Shown here: positions 10,103-18,927 of the stretch, one piece after another
Numbering within the stretch: position 1 is the first letter of the stretch
Layout of the letters: every line of letters begins with the position of its first letter
NCBI RefSeq assembly: GCF_030551875.1
Contig: NZ_JAUOZU010000009.1
Coordinates: forward strand, 124,001 to 188,000
Direction: 5' to 3'
Origin: Fluviirhizobium alvei
GTDB lineage: Bacteria; Pseudomonadota; Alphaproteobacteria; Rhizobiales; Rhizobiaceae
DNA length: 64,000 nt
Program-made: the position numbers and the translations under genes
The notes under the pieces: generated by a model
What the model saw: the letters and a program-made list of their open reading frames with translations, nothing else
Databases searched by the model: none
What the model was told of the DNA's origin: nothing

Positions 10103-10665
10103 TCGAGAACAGCGTCTGGTTCCGCTCGACACTCTATCTCGTCACCGCATTGATGGTGGCGGTCTGGCTGATCATGCTGGGCGTAACCATGCCGCATCTC
10201 GAAGCTTTGACCGGTGGTCTTAAGGTCTTCGACATGCGGCCAACCGGCTATTCCTTTGAGGAGGCGAAAGCCATTCTGGAAGGATTGGGTGAGGCTGGAC
10301 GTCTCTACTATGCCGATGTCCAGCAAGGGCTCGACCGGGTCTTTCCCGCGCTGATTTTTCTGATGGTGTCCGGTTGGCAGCTGCTCCTCGCGCGGAAATT
10401 CGCCATGCGGGGGCTTCGGTTGCCGATCTGGCTGGTCGTGTTGCTACTGGCGATCAATCTTGCCGGCGCCAATTCCGATTATTCCGAAAACAGCGCGGTA
10501 CGCGCCATGCTGCTTGCCGTTCCGGAGAGTATAACGGAAGGGCAGGTGACGGGAGCCAGCGCGGCGACCATCGCAAAGTCGCTCCTCAATTCCCTGTCCT
10601 ACCTGTTGCTGCTGGCAATGGCTGGGTTTTACCTTTTTCGTCGCCGCTCGCCCAGGGGCGGCTGA
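10099..10665 (+). CDS. Putative four-helix membrane protein, unknown function
   Basis: A 188-residue protein I do not recognise. It has about four hydrophobic segments: near residues 12-32 ([19 protein letters not shown]), 83-97, 105-122 ([16 protein letters not shown]) and 163-182 ([19 protein letters not shown]), then a basic end (RRRSPRGG). The start lies inside the guaB stop (ATGA), so it is translationally coupled to guaB. No enzyme motif is visible. Confidence 0.7.
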   Translation: MIENSVWFRSTLYLVTALMVAVWLIMLGVTMPHLEALTGGLKVFDMRPTGYSFEEAKAILEGLGEAGRLYYADVQQGLDRVFPALIFLMVSGWQLLLARKFAMRGLRLPIWLVVLLLAINLAGANSDYSENSAVRAMLLAVPESITEGQVTGASAATIAKSLLNSLSYLLLLAMAGFYLFRRRSPRGG

Positions 10666-10676
10666 ACAGGAGAAGC

Positions 10677-10946
10677 ATGTCGCTTGTAGCCGAGTTGGTA
10701 GGCTCCGCAGCCGCCGCAATCGGAACCATCTGCTGGTTGCCGCAAACTGTGAAAACGCTGAGATCGCGCGAAACCACCGGGATCTCGCTCACCACAAATC
10801 TTCTGATCGTGGCAACCGTGACGCTCTGGACGATCTATGGTCTGATGATCATGTCCTGGCCGATCATTGCTGCAAATTTCGTCACACTCTGCCTCGTCGG
10901 GGCCATCGTCTATGTGAAAGTCAGCGTCGACGGTTGGCGCTTTTAA
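10677..10946 (+). CDS. SemiSWEET-type sugar transporter, PQ-loop protein
   Basis: An 89-residue membrane protein with three helices and the PQ-loop motif CWLPQTVKTLRSRETTGIS in the first helix region, followed by LWTIYGLMIMSWPI. This is the organisation of bacterial SemiSWEETs, which work as homodimers and move sugars such as sucrose or glucose by facilitated diffusion. AGGAG lies 4 bases before the ATG. It sits 11 bases after the preceding membrane-protein gene, so it is in the guaB transcript. The substrate is unknown. Confidence 0.88.
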   Translation: MSLVAELVGSAAAAIGTICWLPQTVKTLRSRETTGISLTTNLLIVATVTLWTIYGLMIMSWPIIAANFVTLCLVGAIVYVKVSVDGWRF

Positions 10947-10963
10947 GTTGAAGGAGAATGCCG

Positions 10964-11383
10964 ATGACTGGATCGACTGCCATCTTCTGGCCCATGATCG
11001 CCCATGTCTTTCTGGTTTATTGCATCTATTATCTGTTGAGCAAGAACCGGAGGAAGGCCGTCGAGCAGGGTTCGGCCAGCGAAGAGCAATTTCGCTCCAA
11101 CCAGGTCGAGCCGGAGCAAAGCCAGTTTGCCCGTAACAATCTTGAAAACCAGTTCGAACTGCCGGTGCTGTTCCATGCCGGCTGCCTTGCGCTTTATGTG
11201 ACCGGTGCGGCGACAATCGGTCCGGTAATCCTGGCCTGGATCTTCGTCGCAGCACGCTATGCGCATTCCTTCATCCATATCCGGACCAACCATATTCCGC
11301 ATCGTCGCCCGCTTTTCATCATCAGTTTCGTTGCAAACGGTATTCTTTGGGCCTGGCTCGCGGTTCATCTTGCCGTGAATTAA
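10964..11383 (+). CDS. MAPEG family membrane protein
   Basis: A 139-residue protein with four predicted helices and the MAPEG-like stretch RNNLENQFELPVLFHA, then the aromatic/Arg/His helix ARYAHSFIHIRTNHIPHRR. MAPEG proteins in eukaryotes act on glutathione and eicosanoids. Bacterial members are mostly uncharacterised. The start is placed at 10964, 7 bases after AAGGAG. An ATG at 10958 is too close to that site. It is the last gene of the run behind guaB. Confidence 0.85.
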   Translation: MTGSTAIFWPMIAHVFLVYCIYYLLSKNRRKAVEQGSASEEQFRSNQVEPEQSQFARNNLENQFELPVLFHAGCLALYVTGAATIGPVILAWIFVAARYAHSFIHIRTNHIPHRRPLFIISFVANGILWAWLAVHLAVN

Positions 11384-11403
11384 CCTGACGTTACGCGAAT
11401 TTA

Positions 11404-11422
11404 ATTTGTGCACCGCACAAAT
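11404..11422. promoter_or_regulatory. Perfect dyad ATTTGTGC-ACC-GCACAAAT, likely operator of the bdhA operon
   Basis: An 8-bp perfect inverted repeat with a 3-base spacer lies 74 bases before the patatin gene and 20 bases after the MAPEG stop. The core TGC-N3-GCA resembles sites I recall for PhaR-type regulators of polyhydroxybutyrate metabolism in alphaproteobacteria, and the second downstream gene encodes 3-hydroxybutyrate dehydrogenase. The dyad is seen directly. The regulator is inferred. Confidence 0.6.
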
Positions 11423-11495
11423 CGCTCCCATATAGTCTCCATCAGCCTCGGCGGGATCATTTTCCCGCCGCCTCCGGGAAACCAGGGAGTGTACG

Positions 11496-12644
11496 ATGGA
11501 ACTGGGCAAAGACAGGAAAATGCTGGTCCTTCAGGGTGGCGGCGCGCTCGGAGCCTATCAGGCCGGCGCCTATGAGGCCCTGCACCAGGCGGGCATTCGC
11601 CCCGAATGGGTCGCGGGCATTTCGATCGGCGGCATCAACGCAGCCATCATTGCCGGTAGCCCGCCCGAACGGCGGATCGAAAACCTCCGCCGGTTCTGGG
11701 ATATGGCCGCATCTGGCCCCTCGCGGCTACCGTTCGATCTCGCGTCGCAAGCGCGCAAATGGATGAACGAACAATCCGCAGCGATGAGTGCATTGACCGG
11801 CGTTGCAGGCTTTTACTATCCGCGCGCCTTCATGCCCTGGCAGTTCGTGACCGATCCGATTGCCCGCATCAGCCTTTACGACACGTCGCCGCTGATCGAG
11901 ACATTGGAAACCCTCGTCGATTTCGATCTCGTCAATCGCCGGGATGTGCGTTTGAGCCTGGGTGCGGTCAATGTCGCAACCGGCAACTTCGCCTATTTCG
12001 ACAATCACGACAACAAGCCTATCACGGCACATCATGTTGTGGCATCCGGCGCTCTGCCGCCTGGCTTTCCACCAGTCGAAATCGACGGGGAGCTTTACTG
12101 GGATGGCGGTCTGGTCTCCAATACGCCGCTGCAGTGGATCCTGGATAAGCGCGACATAGCCGACGATATCTGCGTGTTCCAGATCGATCTGTTTTCGGCG
12201 CGCGGAGATCTGCCGCGGGACATGTCCGACGTCCTCGCCCGCGAAAAGGAGATCCGCTATTCGAGCCGGACGCGCCATAACACCGACGAGGCTGCGCGCA
12301 AGGCCCGCTACGAAAAAGCGCTGAAACGTCTTCTGGCGCGCCTTCCGAAGGAACTTCACGACGATCCAGACGTTCATTTCCTGCGCAATCACGACCAGCA
12401 GGGCGCTGTGACGGTGGTCCACCTTATCTATCGCCGCAAACCCTATGAAACCCACATGATGGACAACGAGTTTTCCCGCCTCACCATGGAAGAACACTGG
12501 AAAGCGGGCTTCGACGATGTGCGGGAGACCCTCAATTGCCCGTCCTGGACCAAACGCCGCATCCCTGACGACGGTTTCGTCACCATCGATCACTGGCGGC
12601 ATCAGTATGGGACGGCCCAGCCCGTTCCCGAACAAGGAGCATGA
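11496..12644 (+). CDS. Patatin-like phospholipase with C-terminal DUF3734
   Basis: A 382-residue serine hydrolase of the patatin family. The oxyanion motif [11 protein letters not shown], the nucleophile motif GISIG (Ser43) and the catalytic DGG (Asp203, in YWDGGLVSN) are all present. The C-terminal third matches the DUF3734 extension often seen in proteobacterial members. Patatins cleave acyl esters of lipids, and some family members are linked to polyhydroxybutyrate turnover. The stop overlaps the ribosome-site region of bdhA, so the two are an operon. A lipid or PHB-granule substrate is inference from that partner and from the upstream operator. Confidence 0.9.
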   Translation: MELGKDRKMLVLQGGGALGAYQAGAYEALHQAGIRPEWVAGISIGGINAAIIAGSPPERRIENLRRFWDMAASGPSRLPFDLASQARKWMNEQSAAMSALTGVAGFYYPRAFMPWQFVTDPIARISLYDTSPLIETLETLVDFDLVNRRDVRLSLGAVNVATGNFAYFDNHDNKPITAHHVVASGALPPGFPPVEIDGELYWDGGLVSNTPLQWILDKRDIADDICVFQIDLFSARGDLPRDMSDVLAREKEIRYSSRTRHNTDEAARKARYEKALKRLLARLPKELHDDPDVHFLRNHDQQGAVTVVHLIYRRKPYETHMMDNEFSRLTMEEHWKAGFDDVRETLNCPSWTKRRIPDDGFVTIDHWRHQYGTAQPVPEQGA

Positions 12645-12646
12645 TC

Positions 12647-13429
12647 ATGACACTCAAAGGCAAGATTGCAATCGTTACGGGTGCAGCCGGCGGGATCGGC
12701 TACGGGATCGCCAGGAAATATGTTGCTGAGGGCGCCCGCGTCGCCATCGCCGATCTCAAGGCGGATGCGGCAGAAGCCGCGGCAAAGGAACTGACAACGA
12801 TGGGGCCCGGCGAAGCCATCGGCATTGCCATGGATGTGACGAACGAAGATCAGGTCAATGCTGGTGTCGCGGCCGTCGTTGCCAAATGGGGCGGTGTCGA
12901 TGTTCTGGTCTCCAACGCCGGTATCCAGATCGTCCACAAGATCGAGGAATTTCCTTTTGCAGACTGGAAGAAGATGCTGGCCATCCATCTGGATGGCGCC
13001 TTCCTGACCACCAAGGCCTGCATTCCGCACATGAAGGCCAAGGGCGGCGGCGCGATCATTTACATGGGGTCGGTTCATTCCAAGGAGGCCTCGCCGCTCA
13101 AGGCCGCCTATGTAACCGCCAAGCATGGTCTTCTCGGGCTGGCACGCGCGGTTGCCAAGGAGGGCGGCGCTTATGGTGTACGGTCGAATGTCATCTGCCC
13201 CGGTTTCGTCCGCACGCCGCTGGTCGAGAAGCAGATTCCCGAACAGGCAAAAACGCTCGGCATTTCCGAAGACGAGGTCGTCAAGCGCGTCATGCTCGGC
13301 CAGACGGTGGATGGTGAATTCACCACCATCGAGGATGTCGCCGAAGTCGCAGCCTTCTTTGCCGGTTTCGAGACCAATGCGCTGACGGGCCAGTCGGTCA
13401 TCGTCAGCCATGGCTGGCACATCGAGTGA
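12647..13429 (+). CDS. bdhA: 3-hydroxybutyrate dehydrogenase (SDR family)
   Basis: A 260-residue classical short-chain dehydrogenase. The NAD-binding motif [12 protein letters not shown] lies at about 10-20. The catalytic Tyr155 and Lys159 are in AAYVTAKHG, preceded by [13 protein letters not shown] with the Ser. The end [18 protein letters not shown] is typical of rhizobial BdhA, which oxidises D-3-hydroxybutyrate to acetoacetate during polyhydroxybutyrate use. ATG 12647 is preferred over 12641 because AAGGAG lies 7 bases before it. Confidence 0.92.
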   Translation: MTLKGKIAIVTGAAGGIGYGIARKYVAEGARVAIADLKADAAEAAAKELTTMGPGEAIGIAMDVTNEDQVNAGVAAVVAKWGGVDVLVSNAGIQIVHKIEEFPFADWKKMLAIHLDGAFLTTKACIPHMKAKGGGAIIYMGSVHSKEASPLKAAYVTAKHGLLGLARAVAKEGGAYGVRSNVICPGFVRTPLVEKQIPEQAKTLGISEDEVVKRVMLGQTVDGEFTTIEDVAEVAAFFAGFETNALTGQSVIVSHGWHIE

Positions 13430-13578
13430 CCTCCCTTGGTGGGTGGCGGGCTCTGACGGTCCGTCACCCAAGCGCGAACACAATTTGTTGATCGCGCTGT
13501 TTCCCATTTGATGATTCTCAAACATCGAAGCGCCACCTTCCGGCGTAAGATCGTTTGGCAACCAAAGGGAGAACAGCC

Positions 13579-14451
13579 ATGGACAAGCCCACAATCACAC
13601 AGGCGATGATTGATGCCTATGACGAGTACACTCACCTGACACTGGATCGACGCGGTTTCATGGAGAAACTGAAGATGTTGGCAGGTTCCGCAGCCGCTGC
13701 CACCGCGATCGCGCCCCTTCTTTCAGCCAATGCGGCCGTTGCCGAGATCATCCCCGAAGGAGACGACCGGCTCGATGCGGCCACGATCACGTTCCCGGGC
13801 GCACCAGCCGCCATCACCGCTTATGTCGCAATGCCCAAGGGTGCTGCCAAGCTGCCTGCGGTCATCGTCATTCACGAGAACCGTGGCCTGAACGCCCATA
13901 TTCGCGATGTCACGCGCCGGTTGGCGCTTGAAGGGTTCCTGGCCATGGCGCCGGATCTTCTGTCGCCGGCAGGCGGTACTCCCTCGGATGAGGACAAGGC
14001 CCGCGCGATGATCTCCGAATTGAATGGCGATATTACCGGCGCCAATCTGCGCGCCGCACTGGTTTTCCTCAAGGAACACGCCCATTCGACCGGCAAGGTC
14101 GGCGCGATCGGCTTCTGCTGGGGTGGAGGCTGGGTCAACAGACTTGCGACCATCGCGCCGGATCTTGGTGCCGGCGTTGCCTATTATGGTGCCCAGGTGC
14201 CGGCTGATCAGGTGCCCGCCATCAAGGCACCGCTGATGCTGCATTATGCCGGGCTCGATGACCGCATCAACAAGGGAATTCCCGATTATGAAGCGGCGCT
14301 CAAGGCCAACGGCAAGGACTATCAGCTCTTTCTCTATGACGGCGTCAATCATGCTTTCAACAACGATACGTCTGCTGCGCGCTACGACAAGGCTGCAGCC
14401 GATCTCGCCTGGGGACGCACAGTCGAATTCCTGAAAGCGAAGCTCGGCTGA
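13579..14451 (+). CDS. Dienelactone hydrolase family protein with Tat-type leader
   Basis: A 290-residue alpha/beta-hydrolase of the DLH family. The nucleophile Cys is in IGFCWGGG, an Asp in YAGLDDRI and a His in DGVNHAF, so the Cys-Asp-His triad is complete. The N-terminus carries an unusually long leader before a twin-arginine motif, LDRRGFMEKL, and a hydrophobic run AGSAAAATAIAPLLSANA, suggesting export in folded form. AGGGAG lies 7 bases before ATG 13579. It resembles E. coli YghX-type proteins. The substrate is unknown. Confidence 0.85.
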   Translation: MDKPTITQAMIDAYDEYTHLTLDRRGFMEKLKMLAGSAAAATAIAPLLSANAAVAEIIPEGDDRLDAATITFPGAPAAITAYVAMPKGAAKLPAVIVIHENRGLNAHIRDVTRRLALEGFLAMAPDLLSPAGGTPSDEDKARAMISELNGDITGANLRAALVFLKEHAHSTGKVGAIGFCWGGGWVNRLATIAPDLGAGVAYYGAQVPADQVPAIKAPLMLHYAGLDDRINKGIPDYEAALKANGKDYQLFLYDGVNHAFNNDTSAARYDKAAADLAWGRTVEFLKAKLG

Positions 14452-14490
14452 CTTGATTTTCTGCCCTCGAAACAGGAGCTTTTGAATCGC

Positions 14491-14515
14491 GGGGAGGCTT
14501 TTGCTCTGCCTCCCC
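14491..14515 (+). repeat. Hairpin before the GNAT gene
   Basis: GGGGAGGC / GCCTCCCC forms a perfect 8-bp stem with a 9-base loop. It has no T-run and ends 3 bases before the AGGAG of the next gene, so it may be a weak terminator for the hydrolase gene or affect ribosome access. Confidence 0.4.
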
Positions 14516-14529
14516 TTCAGGAGATCTGC

Positions 14530-14961
14530 ATGTCCGCACCCGTCATTGTCGAAGTTCCCGTCTTTTCGAGCCTCTGCAACGAAGCCTTCCGCTTGCGCCG
14601 CGATATCTTTGTTCGGGAGCAGAAGATCCCGGAGGACGAAGAGTTCGAGGCTGCCGACCTGACGGCCCGCCATTTCGTGGCGATCTTGGGCGGCGAGGTT
14701 TGCGGCACGATGCGCATAATCGTAACCGACGAACATGTGCGGATCGGCAGAGTCGCTGTTGGCCAGCCCTGGAGGGGCAGGGGTGTCGCCGCCGCCATAA
14801 TCGAACATGCGCTATCGGTGTTTGCCGATGTCGCTTCAGGCCGGTTTTACCTGACGGCACAGGCGGACAAGCTTCGGTTCTATGAGAAGTTCGGCTTTAC
14901 CGCCTATGGCGAGAGCTTCCTCGATGGCGGAATTCCGCATCTGAAAATGAAGACCTACTAA
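14530..14961 (+). CDS. GNAT family N-acetyltransferase
   Basis: A 143-residue acetyltransferase of the ElaA/YjcF-like GNAT type. The N-terminus has the FRLRRDIFVREQKIPEDEEF motif that marks this group. The acetyl-CoA loop RIGRVAVGQPWRGRGVAAAI is present, as is the C-terminal FYEKFGFTAYGE-F-GIPH motif. The acceptor is unknown. AGGAG is 7 bases before the ATG. It converges on the VOC gene with 2 bases between. Confidence 0.9.
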   Translation: MSAPVIVEVPVFSSLCNEAFRLRRDIFVREQKIPEDEEFEAADLTARHFVAILGGEVCGTMRIIVTDEHVRIGRVAVGQPWRGRGVAAAIIEHALSVFADVASGRFYLTAQADKLRFYEKFGFTAYGESFLDGGIPHLKMKTY

Positions 14962-14963
14962 AA

Positions 14964-15926
14964 TCAGCCGCTGATAAAGGCCAATTGGGTGCCCCAGGGA
15001 TCGCGCGCCTCGATCCGGTCGCCCTTGTCGGTAACATCGCTGCCGGCTTTCGACAGGCGTCCGCGCAAGCCTTCCATGAGATCCGGCGCCATGGTGAATG
15101 CCAGTTGCTCGAGGCCTGACATCGTTTCGCTGCGCTGACCCGCGCCCTGGCTTTGCCAGATGTTGGACCCGATATGATGATGATAACGGCCATTGGCAAA
15201 GAAGGCTGCGCCGCGTTCAGGCATCAGCCGTGTCACGTCGAGGCCAGCCACGCCACGATAATAGGCTTCGGCGGTCGCGATATCGCCGACCCGAAGATGA
15301 ACATGGCCGATCCTGAAACCCGATGGCGCCTTGTAGGACAAGAGCAGATCGCGCGACAGACCTGCGACGAGATTGTCGATATCGAGCTCTTCGGTCCCCA
15401 TGACCACCTGGTTACCTTCCCAGGACCAGCCGACCGGCGACCGGTCGGCATAAACCTCGATGCCGTTGCCTTCCGGGTCGTCGAGATAGAGCGCCTCCGA
15501 TACAAGATGGTCGGCGAAGCCGGTGAAGGCGACGCCACTCTGGACGGCATAGATCAGCCAGCGGCCGAGATCCTGTCGCGATGGCATCAGGAACGCCGTA
15601 TGGTAGAGACCGGCCGAGACGCGATCGTCCGGTTCGTCAGCGGGTTTGGCCTGAAGTTCGAGCAGAACGGTACCATCCTTGCCAAGGCTCGTCCGGTCAG
15701 TCTCGCGCACAAGAATATCGAGCCCGATCATCCGGTTGTAGAAGTCGGTCATCCGCGCGAGATCGCGGACCCGCAGCGACACGGAGTGAATATGCATGGG
15801 CGTTGTGACGGCAAAGGATTGCGGAACCGCTGCCTTGAGTTGCGGCGCATAGCCAACGCCTGCGGCAAAGAGGCCGCTGGCCAGAAAATGATGAAAGGCG
15901 CGGCGCGTCATCGCATGCTCAAGCAT
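14964..15926 (-). CDS. Two-domain VOC (glyoxalase/extradiol dioxygenase-like) protein with Tat-like N-terminus
   Basis: A protein of about 320 residues with two VOC modules. The first has His in IHSVSLRVRD, His in LYHTAFL and Glu in GNGIEVYAD, a full metal triad. The second has His in IGHVHLRVGD and RYHHHIG, but the usual Glu position reads DPWGTQLAF with no Glu. The fold matches CatE-type catechol 2,3-dioxygenases. The N-terminus MTRRAFHHFLASGLFAAGVGY looks like a Tat or weak export signal, unusual for this family. The start is uncertain (15926 or 15911). No catabolic neighbours are present. Confidence 0.78.
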   Translation of the reverse strand: MLEHAMTRRAFHHFLASGLFAAGVGYAPQLKAAVPQSFAVTTPMHIHSVSLRVRDLARMTDFYNRMIGLDILVRETDRTSLGKDGTVLLELQAKPADEPDDRVSAGLYHTAFLMPSRQDLGRWLIYAVQSGVAFTGFADHLVSEALYLDDPEGNGIEVYADRSPVGWSWEGNQVVMGTEELDIDNLVAGLSRDLLLSYKAPSGFRIGHVHLRVGDIATAEAYYRGVAGLDVTRLMPERGAAFFANGRYHHHIGSNIWQSQGAGQRSETMSGLEQLAFTMAPDLMEGLRGRLSKAGSDVTDKGDRIEARDPWGTQLAFISG

Positions 15927-16019
15927 ATGGCTGGATCCCCATGAAACTGGCCAACCTCTATCAGCGCATTTCCACACGCTGAAGCCACGACTGTTCACGA
16001 TCTGGTGATGATATCCGGT

Positions 16020-16262
16020 TCAACCCTTGCGGATCAGGAAACGATGTCCGGTTTCTGTCCGTTCCAGCATTTCGAGCCGGTGTCCATCCTCGTGGCAGAA
16101 GTGCGGGATATCGATTCCGGCAAGCGGATCGCTGGTCAGAACCTCAACCAGACTGCCGGAGGCAAGGTCCGCCATGCGCCGACGCGACTTGAGCACGGGC
16201 AGGGGGCATTTCAGCCCCCGGAGATCCAGTGTCACGGCGCCGGACCCGGTCCCGGAAGTCAT
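16020..16262 (-). CDS. TusA-family sulfurtransferase
   Basis: An 80-residue protein with the TusA fold. The active-site motif CPLPVLKSRR carries the Cys that bears the persulfide in this family, and the VEVLTSDPLAGIDIPHF segment is typical. TusA-like proteins hand sulfur to tRNA thiolation or cofactor synthesis. The start overlaps the stop of the L,D-transpeptidase gene by one base (TAATG), so they are coupled, though no functional link is evident. Confidence 0.9.
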   Translation of the reverse strand: MTSGTGSGAVTLDLRGLKCPLPVLKSRRRMADLASGSLVEVLTSDPLAGIDIPHFCHEDGHRLEMLERTETGHRFLIRKG

Positions 16263-17761
16263 TACCAGATCTTCCAGAACGGCTTCTTGGCTGCTGGTTC
16301 TTCGGCAGGAGCGATTGGCTGCACGGCTGCGGCCTGATCATTGGTGTCGGCCGGCTTGGCAGCCTGTTCGGGTTCTGTCGTCAGGCCACGGTTCGTCTTC
16401 TTGCTGGCCTTGGCTTCATCAGATTTGTGAACCGTCTGGCCGGCGGTCACGGCTGCCGTTTCGGCAGCGACAGGCGGCGAGGCCTGCTTGTTGTCATCGA
16501 CCTTGCGACCGGCAAACAGCGACCAGATCGGGTTTGCAGGGCTTTCTTCCTTGACCTCGGCAGTGACAGCCGGCTTCAGCGGATTGGCTTCCGGAACCGG
16601 AACCCTGGTCTTTGCCAGCTGCTTGGCGAGCTTTTCATCTTCCTTGCGCTTGGCCTCTTCGGCCTTCTTGCGGGCCTCGATTTCCGCAACGGAAATATAC
16701 TCGACCTGCGGCGGGATACCGGCCTTGCGGGCCTGGATCTTGGCATAGGCAGCGGAGTAGGACGTCACCGTATCCGAAGTCGGCGTGATCTTGGCCTTGG
16801 GATCGACGATCACGTAATCGGCATCGTTGGGAATGTTCTTCGTCTTGCCCTTGCGCCGCGCCAGCCGGTCAGCGGCCTTGCGATCGAATTCGGGAATGTC
16901 CTTCCAGTCATTCGCGCCCCATTTAGCGGAGGCGGACTGGAAGGCAGTCTCATAGGACTTGGAATAGGTGGCGTAGGCGGAAGCGAGAGCCGGCGGCGTG
17001 CTCATCGGCGGGCATTTGCCGGATGCCGACAGCTTGCCGCTGGTGACCTGGTTGAAGACATACTTCTTTTCACAGACATCCACCTCGGGCGGACGTTTGG
17101 TGATTTCGAAATGGTCGTAGCCGGTCTTGATGTTCTGCCAGAAATCATAGTGCGGCGAGAACCGGTGCTTTGCCATGTTCTCGGCCGTCATCCGGAACGG
17201 ATAGGCCTGGATCTGGAAGCTCTTCTGGCCGCCCTTGAAGGCTTCGCGGGCGAAGGCGTAGATCTGCAGCACGGCGGCATCCGACATCGAATAGCAACCG
17301 GCTGACGAGCAGGCGCCATGCACCATGAGGTTCGATCCGGTGCGACCATAGGCACGATCGAACTTGTTCGGATAGCCGATGTCGAAGGAAAGATAATAGC
17401 TCGAGTTCGGGTTCATTTGCCCGGGCGTGATATTGTAGAAGCCTTCGGGCGCCTGGCGGTCGCCTTCCTTCTTCTTCGGCCCCAGCTGGCCGGACCAGGC
17501 GCAGATCGGATAGGTGGCGACGAGCTTGTAGCGGTTGGCGCTGTCGGCCTTCCACACCTCGAGCACTTCCTCTTCCTTGAAGATGCGCATCATGATCGGT
17601 GAGGCCATCGACAGGCCGAGCTTGCGCAGCTTTTCCTGCATCTTCGGCGGCAGTGGATGGGCGACACGGTCCTGCACGGACACGATTTCAAGCGTATCCT
17701 GAGTGCAGCTTCCCAGAAGCAATGCGGAGGCGACGAGAGCCAGAGCTGGAAGAACGCGCAT
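16262..17761 (-). CDS. YafK/ErfK-type L,D-transpeptidase family lipoprotein with long C-terminal tail
   Basis: About 499 residues. The N-terminus ends in LLLGSC, a lipobox-like site with Cys19, so it may be lipid-anchored. The YkuD domain (about 50-215) has the catalytic motif HGACSSAGCYSMSD with His148 and Cys156. After it come about 280 residues rich in Lys, Ala and Glu with coiled-coil character (IEARKKAEEAKRKEDEKLAK) and disordered linkers. E. coli YafK/DpaA-type proteins act on the bond between peptidoglycan and Braun lipoprotein. Whether this one anchors or releases proteins is not decidable here. A TTG 9 bases upstream is an alternative start. Confidence 0.85.
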   Translation of the reverse strand: MRVLPALALVASALLLGSCTQDTLEIVSVQDRVAHPLPPKMQEKLRKLGLSMASPIMMRIFKEEEVLEVWKADSANRYKLVATYPICAWSGQLGPKKKEGDRQAPEGFYNITPGQMNPNSSYYLSFDIGYPNKFDRAYGRTGSNLMVHGACSSAGCYSMSDAAVLQIYAFAREAFKGGQKSFQIQAYPFRMTAENMAKHRFSPHYDFWQNIKTGYDHFEITKRPPEVDVCEKKYVFNQVTSGKLSASGKCPPMSTPPALASAYATYSKSYETAFQSASAKWGANDWKDIPEFDRKAADRLARRKGKTKNIPNDADYVIVDPKAKITPTSDTVTSYSAAYAKIQARKAGIPPQVEYISVAEIEARKKAEEAKRKEDEKLAKQLAKTRVPVPEANPLKPAVTAEVKEESPANPIWSLFAGRKVDDNKQASPPVAAETAAVTAGQTVHKSDEAKASKKTNRGLTTEPEQAAKPADTNDQAAAVQPIAPAEEPAAKKPFWKIW

Positions 17762-17928
17762 GCCAGTCAATTCCGAATTTCCCCGTAGATCCGGACCAGC
17801 CGGATGACACGAATCTGAGGCGCTTATAGCGCCAAAGATGTTACCGGACTATTCACATCCGGTTAACGATAATGTCACTGGTCCTGCTCGGCTATCAATC
17901 TGGTGATTATGGCCGAGTTGGGGCGGTC

Positions 17929-18876
17929 TCAGAGCGACCGGCCCATGGCCAGGAACTTCTGGCGACGATCGGCCTTGAGGTCGCTCGATTGCGAGAGATC
18001 GCTGAGCGCCTTTGCAATCACCTTGCCGGTTTCGGAAATGACTGCCTGCGGATCGCGGTGGGCACCGCCGACCGGTTCGGCAATGATGCCGTCGATGATG
18101 CCGAGCGACTTCAAGTCTTCTGCCGTGATCTTCATGTTGGAGGCGGCTTCCTTCGCACGCGTGGAATCGCGCCAGAGGATCGAAGCAGCACCTTCCGGCG
18201 AGATCACCGAATAGATCGCATGTTCGAGCATGTAGACCCGGTTGCCCGTCGCAATCGCGATTGCGCCGCCAGATCCACCTTCGCCGATGATCACCGACAC
18301 AACCGGGACCTTGAGGTTGAGGCACATCTCGGTCGAGCGTGCGATCGCTTCTGCCTGGCCGCGCTCTTCGGCGCCGACGCCGGGATAGGCGCCGGCCGTA
18401 TCCACAAGCGTCACGACCGGCATGTTGAAGCGATCCGCCAGTTCCATGATGCGGATGGCCTTGCGATAGCCTTCCGGACGGGCCGAGCCAAAGTTGTGCC
18501 GAATGCGGCTCTTGGTGTCGTTGCCCTTTTCCTGGCCGATCAGCGCCACCGGCATGCCGTTGAAGCGGGCAAAGCCAGCCTGGATCGCATCGTCGTTGGA
18601 GAATTTGCGGTCGCCGGCAAGCGGCGTGAATTCGCTGAACAGCGCCTGCTGGTAATCGATGAAATGCGGGCGCTGCGGATGGCGTGCCACCTGCGTCTTC
18701 TGCCACGGCGTCAGCTTGGCATAGATTTCCACCATCGCATCGCGTGCGCGCGCTTCCAGTCGGGAAATCTCTTCCGACGTGTCGATGCTCTGGTCTTCGG
18801 ATGCAATCGTCTTGAGCTCAAGGATCTTGCCTTCGAGGTCGGAAATCGGTTTTTCGAAGTCGAGATAGTTGTACAT
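17929..18876 (-). CDS. accA: Acetyl-CoA carboxylase carboxyltransferase subunit alpha
   Basis: A 315-residue AccA, the usual length. It has the N-terminal coiled coil ([18 protein letters not shown]), the [10 protein letters not shown] motif, [10 protein letters not shown]-like [19 protein letters not shown], and the oxyanion segment [12 protein letters not shown]. With AccD it transfers the carboxyl group from biotin to acetyl-CoA for fatty-acid synthesis. The ATG at 18876 follows an in-frame GTG at 18882, and the ribosome site is weak for both. It lies 52 bases after xerD on the same strand. Confidence 0.96.
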   Translation of the reverse strand: MYNYLDFEKPISDLEGKILELKTIASEDQSIDTSEEISRLEARARDAMVEIYAKLTPWQKTQVARHPQRPHFIDYQQALFSEFTPLAGDRKFSNDDAIQAGFARFNGMPVALIGQEKGNDTKSRIRHNFGSARPEGYRKAIRIMELADRFNMPVVTLVDTAGAYPGVGAEERGQAEAIARSTEMCLNLKVPVVSVIIGEGGSGGAIAIATGNRVYMLEHAIYSVISPEGAASILWRDSTRAKEAASNMKITAEDLKSLGIIDGIIAEPVGGAHRDPQAVISETGKVIAKALSDLSQSSDLKADRRQKFLAMGRSL

Positions 18877-18927
18877 GATCACCCATTTCGGCTGCCGGCA
18901 AATGAAGGCCAGCGTGAAAGTGGCCTC

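Noticed and set aside
13437-13472. Hairpin-like GGGTGGCGG / CCGTCACCC after bdhA
   Set aside because: The stem has internal mismatches, and no T-run follows, so it is not listed as a terminator.
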